Source: Gemmatimonadota bacterium (GTDB taxonomy: Bacteria; JAAXHH01). Taken from it: DNA of 63,533 bases. A program made the translations under genes and the position numbers. The notes beneath the pieces were generated by a model. It was not told the origin of the DNA and made no database searches. It was given only the letters and a program-made list of their open reading frames with translations. Positions within the stretch are counted from its first letter, which is position 1. The number at the start of each line of letters is the position of its first letter. Below, piece after piece: positions 47,730-54,998 of this stretch. The stretch spans positions 1 through 63,533 of the forward strand of contig VXTP01000047.1 of assembly GCA_009837395.1 (NCBI GenBank), written 5' to 3'.

Positions 47730-48422
47730 ATGACACTGGTTGCGTGCGGGCTGCTCGCGCTGGGCGTCCTCGCCTACATGATCAGTCCGATGCTGGACGG
47801 TTCGGTCCGCCGCCCCCGGATCGCCCGGTCCGCCGGGTCCCGCCGGGACGACCTGCTGAAGAAGAAGGATTTCATCTATTCTTCCATCCGCGAACTGAAT
47901 ATCGACTACAACATGGGCAAGCTGGCCGCCGAGGATCACGAGGCGCTCCGGCAGGAGTACATGAAGGAAGCTTCGGACGTGCTGGACGAACTGGACCGTA
48001 CCGCCGTCAGCGACCTGCCCGTGGAGGAACAGATCGAGGAGGCGGTACGGGAAATCCGGCGGCGCAGTGAACCGGGATCCGAAGAGACCGTGACCGTCGA
48101 CGACGATGCTGCGGGAGTGAAGGAAGCCAAAGACGAGGTCGATGGCGACGAGGCGGCGGTAGAAGAGACCGCTGTAAACGCGGCCGCAGAAGACGCGCCC
48201 GCAGAAGACGCGCCCGCCGGAGGCGCGCCCGCCGACGACGCGCGGCCCGTTCCGTCCGCACAAGTCCAGGTATGCAGGATTTGCCGAACGGTCAACGAGG
48301 CGTCCGCCAGATTCTGCATCGAGTGCGGCGTTTCGCTGAAAACCATCACCTGCGCCGGTTGCGGTGCGGAAAACCCGGCATCGGCCAGGTTCTGCGCCCA
48401 GTGCGGAGGAAAACTGATCTAG
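47730..48422 (+). CDS. Membrane protein with CcmI-like N-terminus and double zinc ribbon
   Basis: An N-terminal membrane helix (about 2-20) is followed by a helical region (about 38-110: KKDFIYSSIRELNIDYNMGKLAAEDHEALR) similar to that of CcmI/CycH-type assembly factors. Residues 115-180 are an Ala/Asp/Glu/Pro low-complexity segment with an EDAP repeat. The end holds two zinc ribbons: CRICRTVNEASARFCIECG and CAGCGAENPASARFCAQCG. Its position between ccmE and ccmA suggests a role in cytochrome c assembly. The zinc-ribbon addition is unusual for that role. Function inferred only. Confidence 0.7.
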   Translation: MTLVACGLLALGVLAYMISPMLDGSVRRPRIARSAGSRRDDLLKKKDFIYSSIRELNIDYNMGKLAAEDHEALRQEYMKEASDVLDELDRTAVSDLPVEEQIEEAVREIRRRSEPGSEETVTVDDDAAGVKEAKDEVDGDEAAVEETAVNAAAEDAPAEDAPAGGAPADDARPVPSAQVQVCRICRTVNEASARFCIECGVSLKTITCAGCGAENPASARFCAQCGGKLI

Positions 48423-48432
48423 TGGTGATCTT

Positions 48433-49620
48433 ATGAAGTACCACCCGCCTGCCAGCCCTTCGGGGCTTTTTGTTTATGGACCGTTCCTGGTGGCCTGGTT
48501 CTGCTTGGCGGTCTGCGTGTTCTGTCCGGTCCGGACCGCGCAGGCACAGGGAACCGGGAGCATCGGGCTCACGGTCGTGAACGGCACGACGGGCCAGCCG
48601 ATGGCCGGACACGAGGTCGTGCTGCTGAATCGCAGCAGCCTGGAGGCCCCGGAACAGACCCTTGCGAGAGTCGTTACCGACGATGCCGGCCGCTACGAAT
48701 TCACCGGGCTGGCGGTCGACGGGTCCCATTACGTGGTCGCCACCCGGTACCTGGAGGTACCCTATCTGACCGGTCTCATCACCCTTGATCCGGGCGCCGG
48801 ACGCATAGATCACCTGCTCCAGGTCTTCGATATCACGACCGATGAAACGGCCCTGGTCCACAGTGCGGTCCACCTGGTCATCGATACCGCCCCCGAGATC
48901 CTGAACGTCACGGAAATCATCGTGGTGGAGAACCGCGGCATCCTCACCTTCGCGCCACCGCCCGGTGTGGGGCTGGGCCTCGTCTATAACCTGCCCGCGG
49001 CCGCCTTCGGACTGCAGCCGATGATGGAAGGGCTTCAGCACACCGAGCGCGGTCTCCTGTTCTCGGCGCCCATCCCTCCCGGGGCCTCGCGGATCGTGTA
49101 CGCCTACAACGTGGACCGGGCGTCCATCGATCACCGGTTCAACAGGCAGATGGACTATGACGTCGAACGCGTCCAGGTGCTGGTCTCACCGAGTACCCAG
49201 CCGGTGACGGCCACCAACCTGACCAATGACGGCGTGCAGCAGATCGCCGCCGATGAATACTTGCTGCTATCGAACCGTGTGGGCGTGGGCAGGGGCATGT
49301 CGGTGGAGGTCGCCTTCCCCCGCGTGCTGGCCTGGCAGGACGTCATGAAGTGGGGAATGCTCGGATTCGTGGTGCTCATCGTGGCTGCAGGTCTGGTGGT
49401 GGGCATCCGCGTCAAGCCCGAACAGCCGGACGAACCACCCGCCCTGAGCGATCTCTCGCCGGAGGACGAACGAAAATTCGACGCGCTCGTCCAGGCCCTG
49501 GCCGCCCTGGACGACCAGTTCGCGGAGGGAGGACTGAACCCGGACGCCTACAGGACCCGCCGCGCCCGCCTCAAGGACCGGGCGCTCCGGCTGCGCCAAC
49601 CCGGGAGCGGCGATGGGTGA
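48433..49620 (+). CDS. Exported membrane protein of the ccm cluster, unknown function
   Basis: A signal peptide (about 1-39, ending AQAQ) precedes a carboxypeptidase regulatory-like beta sandwich (about 43-120: SIGLTVVNGTTGQPMAGHEVVLLN). A second beta-rich region follows, then a membrane helix (about 303-325), then a short cytoplasmic part with LDDQFAEGGLNPDAYRTRRARLKD. This last motif resembles the spacing of CcmH/CcmI cytoplasmic tails. It overlaps ccmA by eight bases, which ties it to heme export or cytochrome assembly. No experimental function is known to me. Confidence 0.7.
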   Translation: MKYHPPASPSGLFVYGPFLVAWFCLAVCVFCPVRTAQAQGTGSIGLTVVNGTTGQPMAGHEVVLLNRSSLEAPEQTLARVVTDDAGRYEFTGLAVDGSHYVVATRYLEVPYLTGLITLDPGAGRIDHLLQVFDITTDETALVHSAVHLVIDTAPEILNVTEIIVVENRGILTFAPPPGVGLGLVYNLPAAAFGLQPMMEGLQHTERGLLFSAPIPPGASRIVYAYNVDRASIDHRFNRQMDYDVERVQVLVSPSTQPVTATNLTNDGVQQIAADEYLLLSNRVGVGRGMSVEVAFPRVLAWQDVMKWGMLGFVVLIVAAGLVVGIRVKPEQPDEPPALSDLSPEDERKFDALVQALAALDDQFAEGGLNPDAYRTRRARLKDRALRLRQPGSGDG

Positions 49621-50440
49621 TCGATCCGCCTCGGACCTTGCTGGCACCTCCGGTGTCAATGTTTCCTCCGGCGTCGCTGGCGCCCCCGGTGTCGATGGTG
49701 CCGCCGGTGCTCCCGGCACCTCTGGCGCCCCAGGAATCGCTGGCGCCCCAGGAATCAGCGTCCGCCAGTTGACGAAGACCTACGGGCGTTTCAGGGCCCT
49801 TCACCGGGTGGACATGGACGTGGCGCCGGGATCCTTCCTGGCCCTGTTCGGTCCCAACGGCGCGGGCAAGTCGACCCTGCTGGGTATCATCGCCGGGCTC
49901 GTTCGCCCATCCCGCGGACAGGTGTTCCTGGACGGCGAGGAAATCACGAAGGACCGCGACGAAGACCTGGGGAAGCGGATCGGCGCGCTGTCCTACCAGA
50001 CCTATCTCTACGACGAACTGACCGTGCTGGAGAACCTGCGGTTCTACGGGAGGCTCTTCGGGGTGGAAAACCGCGAGGACCGGATAGGATCGCTGCTGAC
50101 CACGGTGGGCATGGAGGCCAGGTCGGGGAGCCCGGTACGGACCCTGTCGCGCGGCATGCGCCAGCGGGTAGCCCTGGCCCGCGCCCTGCTGCACGATCCT
50201 GATATCCTGTTGCTCGACGAGCCCTACTCGGGTTTGGACCAGGACGCGATGGTCATGCTCAAGACGGTCCTGGCCGCCCGGGACAAGACGGTCCTCCTGG
50301 TGACGCATGACCTGGTCCGCGGACTGGAATCCGCAGACCGCGTCGCCATCCTGAACCATGGACGGCTGGTGTTCGACGCCGAGACCAGCGAACTGTCGCC
50401 CTCGGATTTCGAGCAGACCTACCGCGATCACGTGGTGTAG
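49613..50440 (+). CDS. ccmA: Heme exporter ATP-binding protein CcmA with collagen-like N-terminus
   Basis: CcmA drives release of holo-CcmE with CcmB and CcmC. Walker A GPNGAGKSTLL, signature LSRGMRQRVALARALL, Walker B ILLLDEPYSGLD and switch VTHD are present. Before the conserved start (ISVRQLTKTYG, about residue 48) there are about 47 extra residues made of G-A-P-G/G-x-x units like collagen (GAPGTSGAPGIAGAPG). The repeats are visible in DNA as near-copies of about 18 bases. An internal start is possible but no good ribosome site is seen. Its start overlaps the preceding gene. Confidence 0.92.
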   Translation: MGDRSASDLAGTSGVNVSSGVAGAPGVDGAAGAPGTSGAPGIAGAPGISVRQLTKTYGRFRALHRVDMDVAPGSFLALFGPNGAGKSTLLGIIAGLVRPSRGQVFLDGEEITKDRDEDLGKRIGALSYQTYLYDELTVLENLRFYGRLFGVENREDRIGSLLTTVGMEARSGSPVRTLSRGMRQRVALARALLHDPDILLLDEPYSGLDQDAMVMLKTVLAARDKTVLLVTHDLVRGLESADRVAILNHGRLVFDAETSELSPSDFEQTYRDHVV

Positions 50441-50465
50441 GAACGTATAGGGAGTTGCCGCAACG

Positions 50466-51146
50466 ATGAGATCCATGCTCGCCCAGTCCTGGCAGATCTA
50501 CCGCAAGGACATGCTCGTGGAGTACCGGACCCGCGAGCGGGTCGTGACCATGTTCGTCTTCTCGCTGATCGTCGTGATCATCTTCAACTTCGCCTTCAAC
50601 GCGGGGGCGGACGTGCTTCAACGGGTGGCGCCCGGCATGATCTGGGTGGCCTTCGCCTTCGCGGGCATGCTGAGCGCCAGCCGGTCCTTTTCACCGGAAA
50701 AAGACCGCGGCACCTTCGAAGGGCTGCTCCTCGCGCCCATCGACCGGGGATCCATCTTCCTGGGCAAGCTGATGGGCAACGTCACGCTCATCGGCCTGGT
50801 CCAGCTGGCGGTGCTTCCCCTCTTCGTCCTGTTTTTCAACATGACAATCCTGCCGTATCTTTCTAAACTGTTGGTGATCTTCTTTCTGGGAACCGTCGGA
50901 TTCTCGTCCGTCGCCACCCTGTTCGCGGCCGTGGCCGTCAACACGCGCATGCGGGACGTCATGCTGCCGGTCCTGCTGCTGCCCGTCGCCTCGCCGGTGC
51001 TGATCGCGCTGGTGGAAACGACGCGGACCACCTTCGAGGGCGGGGACTGGCAGGACATGACGAACTGGATCAGGCTGCTTTCGGTGTTCACGGTCGTCTT
51101 CCTGATCGCGTCCGTCATGCTGTTCGAGTACATCGTGGAGGAATGA
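50466..51146 (+). CDS. ccmB: Heme exporter membrane protein CcmB
   Basis: CcmB is the membrane partner of CcmA. The 226-residue protein has six hydrophobic segments and the family sequences YRTRERVVTMFVFSLIVV near the start and SFSPEKDRGTFEGLLLAPIDR in the middle. It follows ccmA after 25 bases and overlaps ccmC by four (ATGA). An inner membrane location is clear. Confidence 0.93.
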   Translation: MRSMLAQSWQIYRKDMLVEYRTRERVVTMFVFSLIVVIIFNFAFNAGADVLQRVAPGMIWVAFAFAGMLSASRSFSPEKDRGTFEGLLLAPIDRGSIFLGKLMGNVTLIGLVQLAVLPLFVLFFNMTILPYLSKLLVIFFLGTVGFSSVATLFAAVAVNTRMRDVMLPVLLLPVASPVLIALVETTRTTFEGGDWQDMTNWIRLLSVFTVVFLIASVMLFEYIVEE

Positions 51147-51871
51147 ATATGGCCGGCATAGCCGCCCGCCTGCGCATCACGCCCTTCGGCCTCATCTGTC
51201 TCGTGGGACTCGTTGCCACGCTGTACCTGTCGCTGATCTGGGCGCCCCGGGAGCGGGTCATGGGGGACGTGCAGCGGATCATGTATTTTCACGTCGCTTC
51301 CGCCTGGATCGCGGAGTTCGCCTTCGTGCTGGTGGGCGTTTCCAGCGTCATCTACCTGTGGCTGCGAGAGCGCAGGTGGGACATCGTGGCCTACAGCGCC
51401 GCGGAAGTCGGGTTCGTCTTCTGCTGCTTCGTCATGATTACCGGGCCGATCTGGGGCAAGCCGGTGTGGGGTACGTGGTGGACCTGGGACCCCCGGCTCA
51501 CCTTTTCCATGATCCTCTGGCTCATCTACGTCGCTTACCTGATGCTGCGCGTCTACGGCGACGACCTGCCGCAGGTGAAGACCTTCCTCGCCGTGCTGGG
51601 CATCCTCGGCACCATCGACATCCCCTTCATCCACTTCGCGACCCTGTGGTGGCGGGGCCTGCATCCCGACTCCCTGGTCATGACGGAGGAGGGGCTCGGC
51701 GCGGGCATGGAAGTCGACATGCGCATCGCGCTGGGCGTGTCGGCCGTCGTCTTCACCCTCCTGTTCTTCTATCTCATGAGCCGGCGGATGGCGCTGGAGC
51801 GGCTGCGCGACGAGACCGAGGCCCTGCGGGAGCGCGTGGAGCACCGGCATCCCGGCAGCGTTGGGATTTGA
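51143..51871 (+). CDS. ccmC: Heme-handling membrane protein CcmC
   Basis: CcmC transfers heme to CcmE. It has six membrane helices, conserved histidines (YFHVASAW and the FIHFATLWWRGLH region) and the tryptophan-rich WWD motif in GKPVWGTWWTWDPRLT. Length 242 fits. The C-terminus is a charged helix of about 30 residues. The start overlaps the ccmB stop; a second ATG at 51149 is possible. Confidence 0.94.
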   Translation: MNMAGIAARLRITPFGLICLVGLVATLYLSLIWAPRERVMGDVQRIMYFHVASAWIAEFAFVLVGVSSVIYLWLRERRWDIVAYSAAEVGFVFCCFVMITGPIWGKPVWGTWWTWDPRLTFSMILWLIYVAYLMLRVYGDDLPQVKTFLAVLGILGTIDIPFIHFATLWWRGLHPDSLVMTEEGLGAGMEVDMRIALGVSAVVFTLLFFYLMSRRMALERLRDETEALRERVEHRHPGSVGI

Positions 51872-51887
51872 AAGGAGATTTTGAACC

Positions 51888-52055
51888 GTGGATCAGAACT
51901 TCTGGTATCTGTTTTCCGCCTACACGCTGATATGGCTCGGGCTGTTCCTGTATCTCTTCACGATCGCCGGCCGCGAGAAGAAGCTGGAGGCGGAGATCGC
52001 CGAACTGAAGGCCGCCGTGAAGGAACTGGAGTCGAAAGAGGAGGGACGGGCCTGA
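51888..52055 (+). CDS. ccmD: CcmD-like small membrane protein
   Basis: The 55-residue product begins with an aromatic patch, NFWYLFSAYTLIWLGLFLYL, that forms one membrane helix and continues as a charged coiled coil (KKLEAEIAELKAAVKELE). This is the CcmD design, which stabilises CcmABC and helps release holo-CcmE. The GTG start at 51888 has AAAGGAG about ten bases upstream. Its stop codon TGA is the first three bases of a 17-bp tandem repeat. Confidence 0.88.
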   Translation: MDQNFWYLFSAYTLIWLGLFLYLFTIAGREKKLEAEIAELKAAVKELESKEEGRA

Positions 52056-52120
52056 CGCTGGCCCACTGCTGTCGCTGGTCCATAGCTGACGGTGGCCCGT
52101 AGCTGACGCCGGCCCATCCA
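52053..52120. repeat. Four 17-bp tandem repeats starting at the ccmD stop codon
   Basis: Units tgacgctggcccactgc, tgtcgctggtccatagc, tgacggtggcccgtagc and tgacgccggcccatcca follow each other without gaps at 52053, 52070, 52087 and 52104. They fill the ccmD-trmJ gap. A shorter echo (cctgaccc) continues to the trmJ start. Confidence 0.88.
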
Positions 52121-52146
52121 TACCCGTCCTGACCCGGACCTGACCC

Positions 52147-52962
52147 ATGGCCGATCGAACGGAAAGTATCGCGCCGGACTGTTTCTCGCACATTCACATC
52201 ATTCTCGTAGAACCGAAAGTGCCGGGGAACATCGGCGCCGTCGCCCGGGCCATGACGACCATGGGGCTTTCCCGCCTCGTCCTGGTCAATCCGGCCGAAT
52301 TCCGCCACGAGGCCGAGGCCCGTTGGATGGCCCACGGGGCCGGGGATATCCTCGACAACGCCCGCGTCGTCCCGGCGCTGGACGAGGCGGTGAATGATCT
52401 CGCCCTCGTCGTCGGCACGACCAACCGCACCCGCGGGATCTGGCTAAGCCCCATACAGCCCATTGAAGCGGCCTGCGCCGAACTGTCCTCCGTTGCGCGG
52501 AACCAGCCCTGCGGCATCCTCTTCGGGCGGGAAGACCGCGGCCTGCTGAACGACGAACTCCAGCACTGCAACGTCATCGCCCGGATCCCCGCGGCGACAT
52601 CCTACCCTTCACTCAACCTGGCCCAGTCGGTCATGGTCTGCGCGTACGAACTGTTTCGCCAGAGTGTGGATGGTGGAGAGGCGCCGCACCCGTCCGACGT
52701 ACGCCTGGCGGAGCACCGGGCCGTGGAGCGCGTTACTCGGCGCGTGCACGAGACGCTGCTCCGGCTCGGATTCGAGTCCACGCCGAACGAGGAAACCTTT
52801 CTGCGCTCCATCCGCCGCGTCCTGCGCCGCAGCCTGCGGCTGGAGCAGCGCGACGTCGCCGTGCTGCACAAGGTATGCGACGAGATCGACGCGTACGTGG
52901 ACCGCCGCTCGGCATCGCCCGGTCCGCCGGACGCACCCGGTCCGCCCGGTCAGTCCGATTAG
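52147..52962 (+). CDS. trmJ: tRNA (cytidine/uridine-32-2'-O)-methyltransferase TrmJ-like
   Basis: A SPOUT-class methyltransferase of the TrmJ/LasT group. Motif 1 is IILVEPKVPGNIGAVARAMTTMGL; the knot motifs follow as CGILFGREDRGLLNDEL and RIPAATSYPSLNLAQSVMVCAYEL. A helical C-terminal part is typical of TrmJ. The last 20 residues are Pro/Gly/Asp-rich repeats similar to the low-complexity tails of other proteins here. It converges on truA with a 17-base gap. Confidence 0.9.
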   Translation: MADRTESIAPDCFSHIHIILVEPKVPGNIGAVARAMTTMGLSRLVLVNPAEFRHEAEARWMAHGAGDILDNARVVPALDEAVNDLALVVGTTNRTRGIWLSPIQPIEAACAELSSVARNQPCGILFGREDRGLLNDELQHCNVIARIPAATSYPSLNLAQSVMVCAYELFRQSVDGGEAPHPSDVRLAEHRAVERVTRRVHETLLRLGFESTPNEETFLRSIRRVLRRSLRLEQRDVAVLHKVCDEIDAYVDRRSASPGPPDAPGPPGQSD

Positions 52963-52979
52963 CCCGATCAGCCCGACCC

Positions 52980-53726
52980 TCATATCCCGAATTCGGAAGG
53001 ATAGCGCACCGCCTCGAGGCAGAGCCCGTGGGCCGGAGCATTGGCGCCCGCGGCACGGCGGTCTTTCGCCGCCAGCATCTCCGCCATGACGCTCTCCGGC
53101 CATCGACCCCGGCCGATATCCACGGCCGTGCCCACGATCGTCCGCACCATGTGGTGGAGAAAGCGGTTCGCCTCGATGCGCAGGCGGAGTTCGTCCTCAG
53201 CCTCGATCCATTCCAGTTCCCGCACCTCGCAGATTGTGCCGTCGGCCGTCGACGTGGCCTGGCAGAAGGAAGTGAAGTCGTGGCGGCCCACCAGGGGAGC
53301 GCAGGCCCGGCGCATGGCGTCCACGTCCACCGGGTAGGCCACGTGCCAGGCCTGGTGCCTTCGCATGGCGCTCGGGCGGCGGATGATCCGGTAGGCGTAC
53401 CGTCGTCCCACTGCGCTGAACCGGGCGTGGAAATCATCGGGCGCCTGCGTGGCTTCGAGGATGCGCACGTCCGGCGGCAGGACCCCGTTCAGCCCCTTCT
53501 TCAGCCGGTCCACCACCATGTCCGAATCCGTCCTGAAGTGGACGACCTGCCCGGTGGCGTGCACCCCGGCGTCCGTGCGGCCCGCCGCGGTCGCCCGGAG
53601 GTCGGACCGCAGGATAGTGTGCATCGCCTCCTCCAGGACGCCCTGCACGGTCCGTCCCTCGGGCTGGAGCTGCCAGCCGAGAAAGTCGGTGCCGTCGTAT
53701 TCGATCGTGAGGACCAGGGTGCGCAT
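52980..53726 (-). CDS. truA: tRNA pseudouridine(38-40) synthase TruA
   Basis: TruA makes pseudouridine at positions 38-40 of tRNA anticodon arms. The active-site motif AAGRTDAGVHATGQVVHF carries the catalytic Asp near residue 52. The start LVLTIEYDGTDFLGWQLQP and the later FHARFSAVGRRYAYRI and NRFLHHMVRTIVG match the family. Length 248 is normal. It follows ecfT on the same strand by seven bases, an order kept in many Gram-positive and other bacteria. Confidence 0.96.
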   Translation of the reverse strand: MRTLVLTIEYDGTDFLGWQLQPEGRTVQGVLEEAMHTILRSDLRATAAGRTDAGVHATGQVVHFRTDSDMVVDRLKKGLNGVLPPDVRILEATQAPDDFHARFSAVGRRYAYRIIRRPSAMRRHQAWHVAYPVDVDAMRRACAPLVGRHDFTSFCQATSTADGTICEVRELEWIEAEDELRLRIEANRFLHHMVRTIVGTAVDIGRGRWPESVMAEMLAAKDRRAAGANAPAHGLCLEAVRYPSEFGI

Positions 53727-53732
53727 GGCGGA

Positions 53733-54554
53733 TCAGAAAAGTAGACCGGCGGTGCCGATGCTGTTGACTGCCGCGCCGAGGACGAGCAGGGCCGTCACGG
53801 CCGCGATGGCCACGAAGTCGTTCCGGGCCAGGGCCATGACGCGGAACTGCGTGCGTCCGGCGCCGCCCCGGTAGCAGCGGGATTCCATGGCGACGGCCAG
53901 CTCCTCCGCCCGCCGGAAAGCCGAGAGCATGAGGGGCACCAGCAGGGCGGTCATCTTCCGAACGCGCCGGATCGGATTGCCGGTGAAGTCCGCGCCCCGG
54001 GCGGCCTGGGCCTTCTGCAGGCGGTCCGCTTCCTCCACCAGCGTCGGGATGAACCGCAGGGCGATGACCATCATCATGGCCAGCTCATGGGCGGGCAGTC
54101 CGAACCGTTCCAGGGGCTTGAGCAGCCGCTCGATGCCGTCCGAAACGTCCAGCGGCGCCGTGGTCAGCATCAACAGCGCAGCGATCAGCATGATGACCAC
54201 CAGGCGCAGCGTGAACACCGCCCCCTGGAACATCCCTTCCCAGGTGGGTCCCGGCACGGTGTATCCCGCGATGATCACGGCGTCTCCCGGCGTGAAGCAC
54301 GCATGGGCTGCGAAGGTGATGATCAGGATCAGGCGGAAGGCCTTCAGGTTGTTCATCGGCAGGTGGAGCGGAACGCCGGAGACCCGCACCAGTGCCGCGA
54401 CCACGGCCAGCATGAAGAAGAACAGCGGCAGGGTCTTTATCCAGATCAGCGCCGCCATCAGCACCAGGGCGCCGCACAGCTTGGTTCGCGGGTCCAGGCG
54501 GTGGATGGGAGACTCGCCGGGATAGTACTGACCCAGCGTCAGGTTCTGGAGCAT
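53733..54554 (-). CDS. ecfT: Energy-coupling factor transporter transmembrane protein EcfT
   Basis: EcfT is the membrane scaffold of ECF vitamin and metal transporters. It has about five membrane helices and the two coupling-helix signatures: KAQAARGADF after ALRFIPTLVEEADRL, and SRCYRGG. ATG 54554 (MLQNLTLGQYYPGESPIHRLDPRTKL) fits the family start, although the ribosome site is weak and the frame extends upstream to 54656. No EcfA ATPase or substrate-binding S component gene is adjacent, so those must lie elsewhere. Length 273 is normal. Confidence 0.9.
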   Translation of the reverse strand: MLQNLTLGQYYPGESPIHRLDPRTKLCGALVLMAALIWIKTLPLFFFMLAVVAALVRVSGVPLHLPMNNLKAFRLILIITFAAHACFTPGDAVIIAGYTVPGPTWEGMFQGAVFTLRLVVIMLIAALLMLTTAPLDVSDGIERLLKPLERFGLPAHELAMMMVIALRFIPTLVEEADRLQKAQAARGADFTGNPIRRVRKMTALLVPLMLSAFRRAEELAVAMESRCYRGGAGRTQFRVMALARNDFVAIAAVTALLVLGAAVNSIGTAGLLF

Positions 54555-54998
54555 GGAGGTTCTTGAACTGAAATCATCAGCAAGGCGGGGTGAGACAGGT
54601 GAGCCGGCGGGCCGGGCGGACCGGGAAGAGCAGGCCGCGAAGGATGGGAACATCACGCTTCACGGTCGACGCCCCACGGTCGCGTCCAGGCAATAAAAAA
54701 CCCCACACAGGCGAGCATAAGTATTTTTAGGAGAACCTGTTCGGAACAGTGGTTGTCCCCCCGGGCAGTTCTGACGTCCTCCGTTCTGGTGAGGCATGCC
54801 ATCGATACCCGGAGCAGGATTCCCTATGGTATAGCAAAGGTTCTTTTAAAATGACTTTGCTGGAAACCTGTGTGAGGTAACCATCATTATACCTGATGCG
54901 AGGCGGGCCTGCAAGAGTTTTTGAGTTTTTCTCAACCGGCGTGACACGGGGCGTCAGGGATTGCCGCCGGGTTCTGCCTGCCGGCGCGGGGATAGCTG
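54555..54998. other. Gene-free region upstream of ecfT
   Basis: This 444-base stretch has no gene that I can support. It contains a GGACC-type repeat patch (about 54601-54645) that matches the dnaA linker, a short direct repeat (acggtcgac / acggtcgcg near 54662-54682), AT-rich patches near 54690-54720 and 54840-54890, and a small hairpin TTGAG-ttttt-CTCAA at 54921-54935. None is a convincing terminator. Confidence 0.6.
54619..54639. repeat. Dispersed copy of the dnaA linker repeat
   Basis: These 21 bases match 26690-26710 inside dnaA at 20 positions. Read on the plus strand they would encode ADREEQAA, compared with ADREKQAA in DnaA. Here the sequence is non-coding, upstream of ecfT. Confidence 0.85.

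Noticed and set aside
52053-52120. CRISPR array
   Set aside because: The units abut without spacers and are only 17 bases, so this is a simple tandem repeat.
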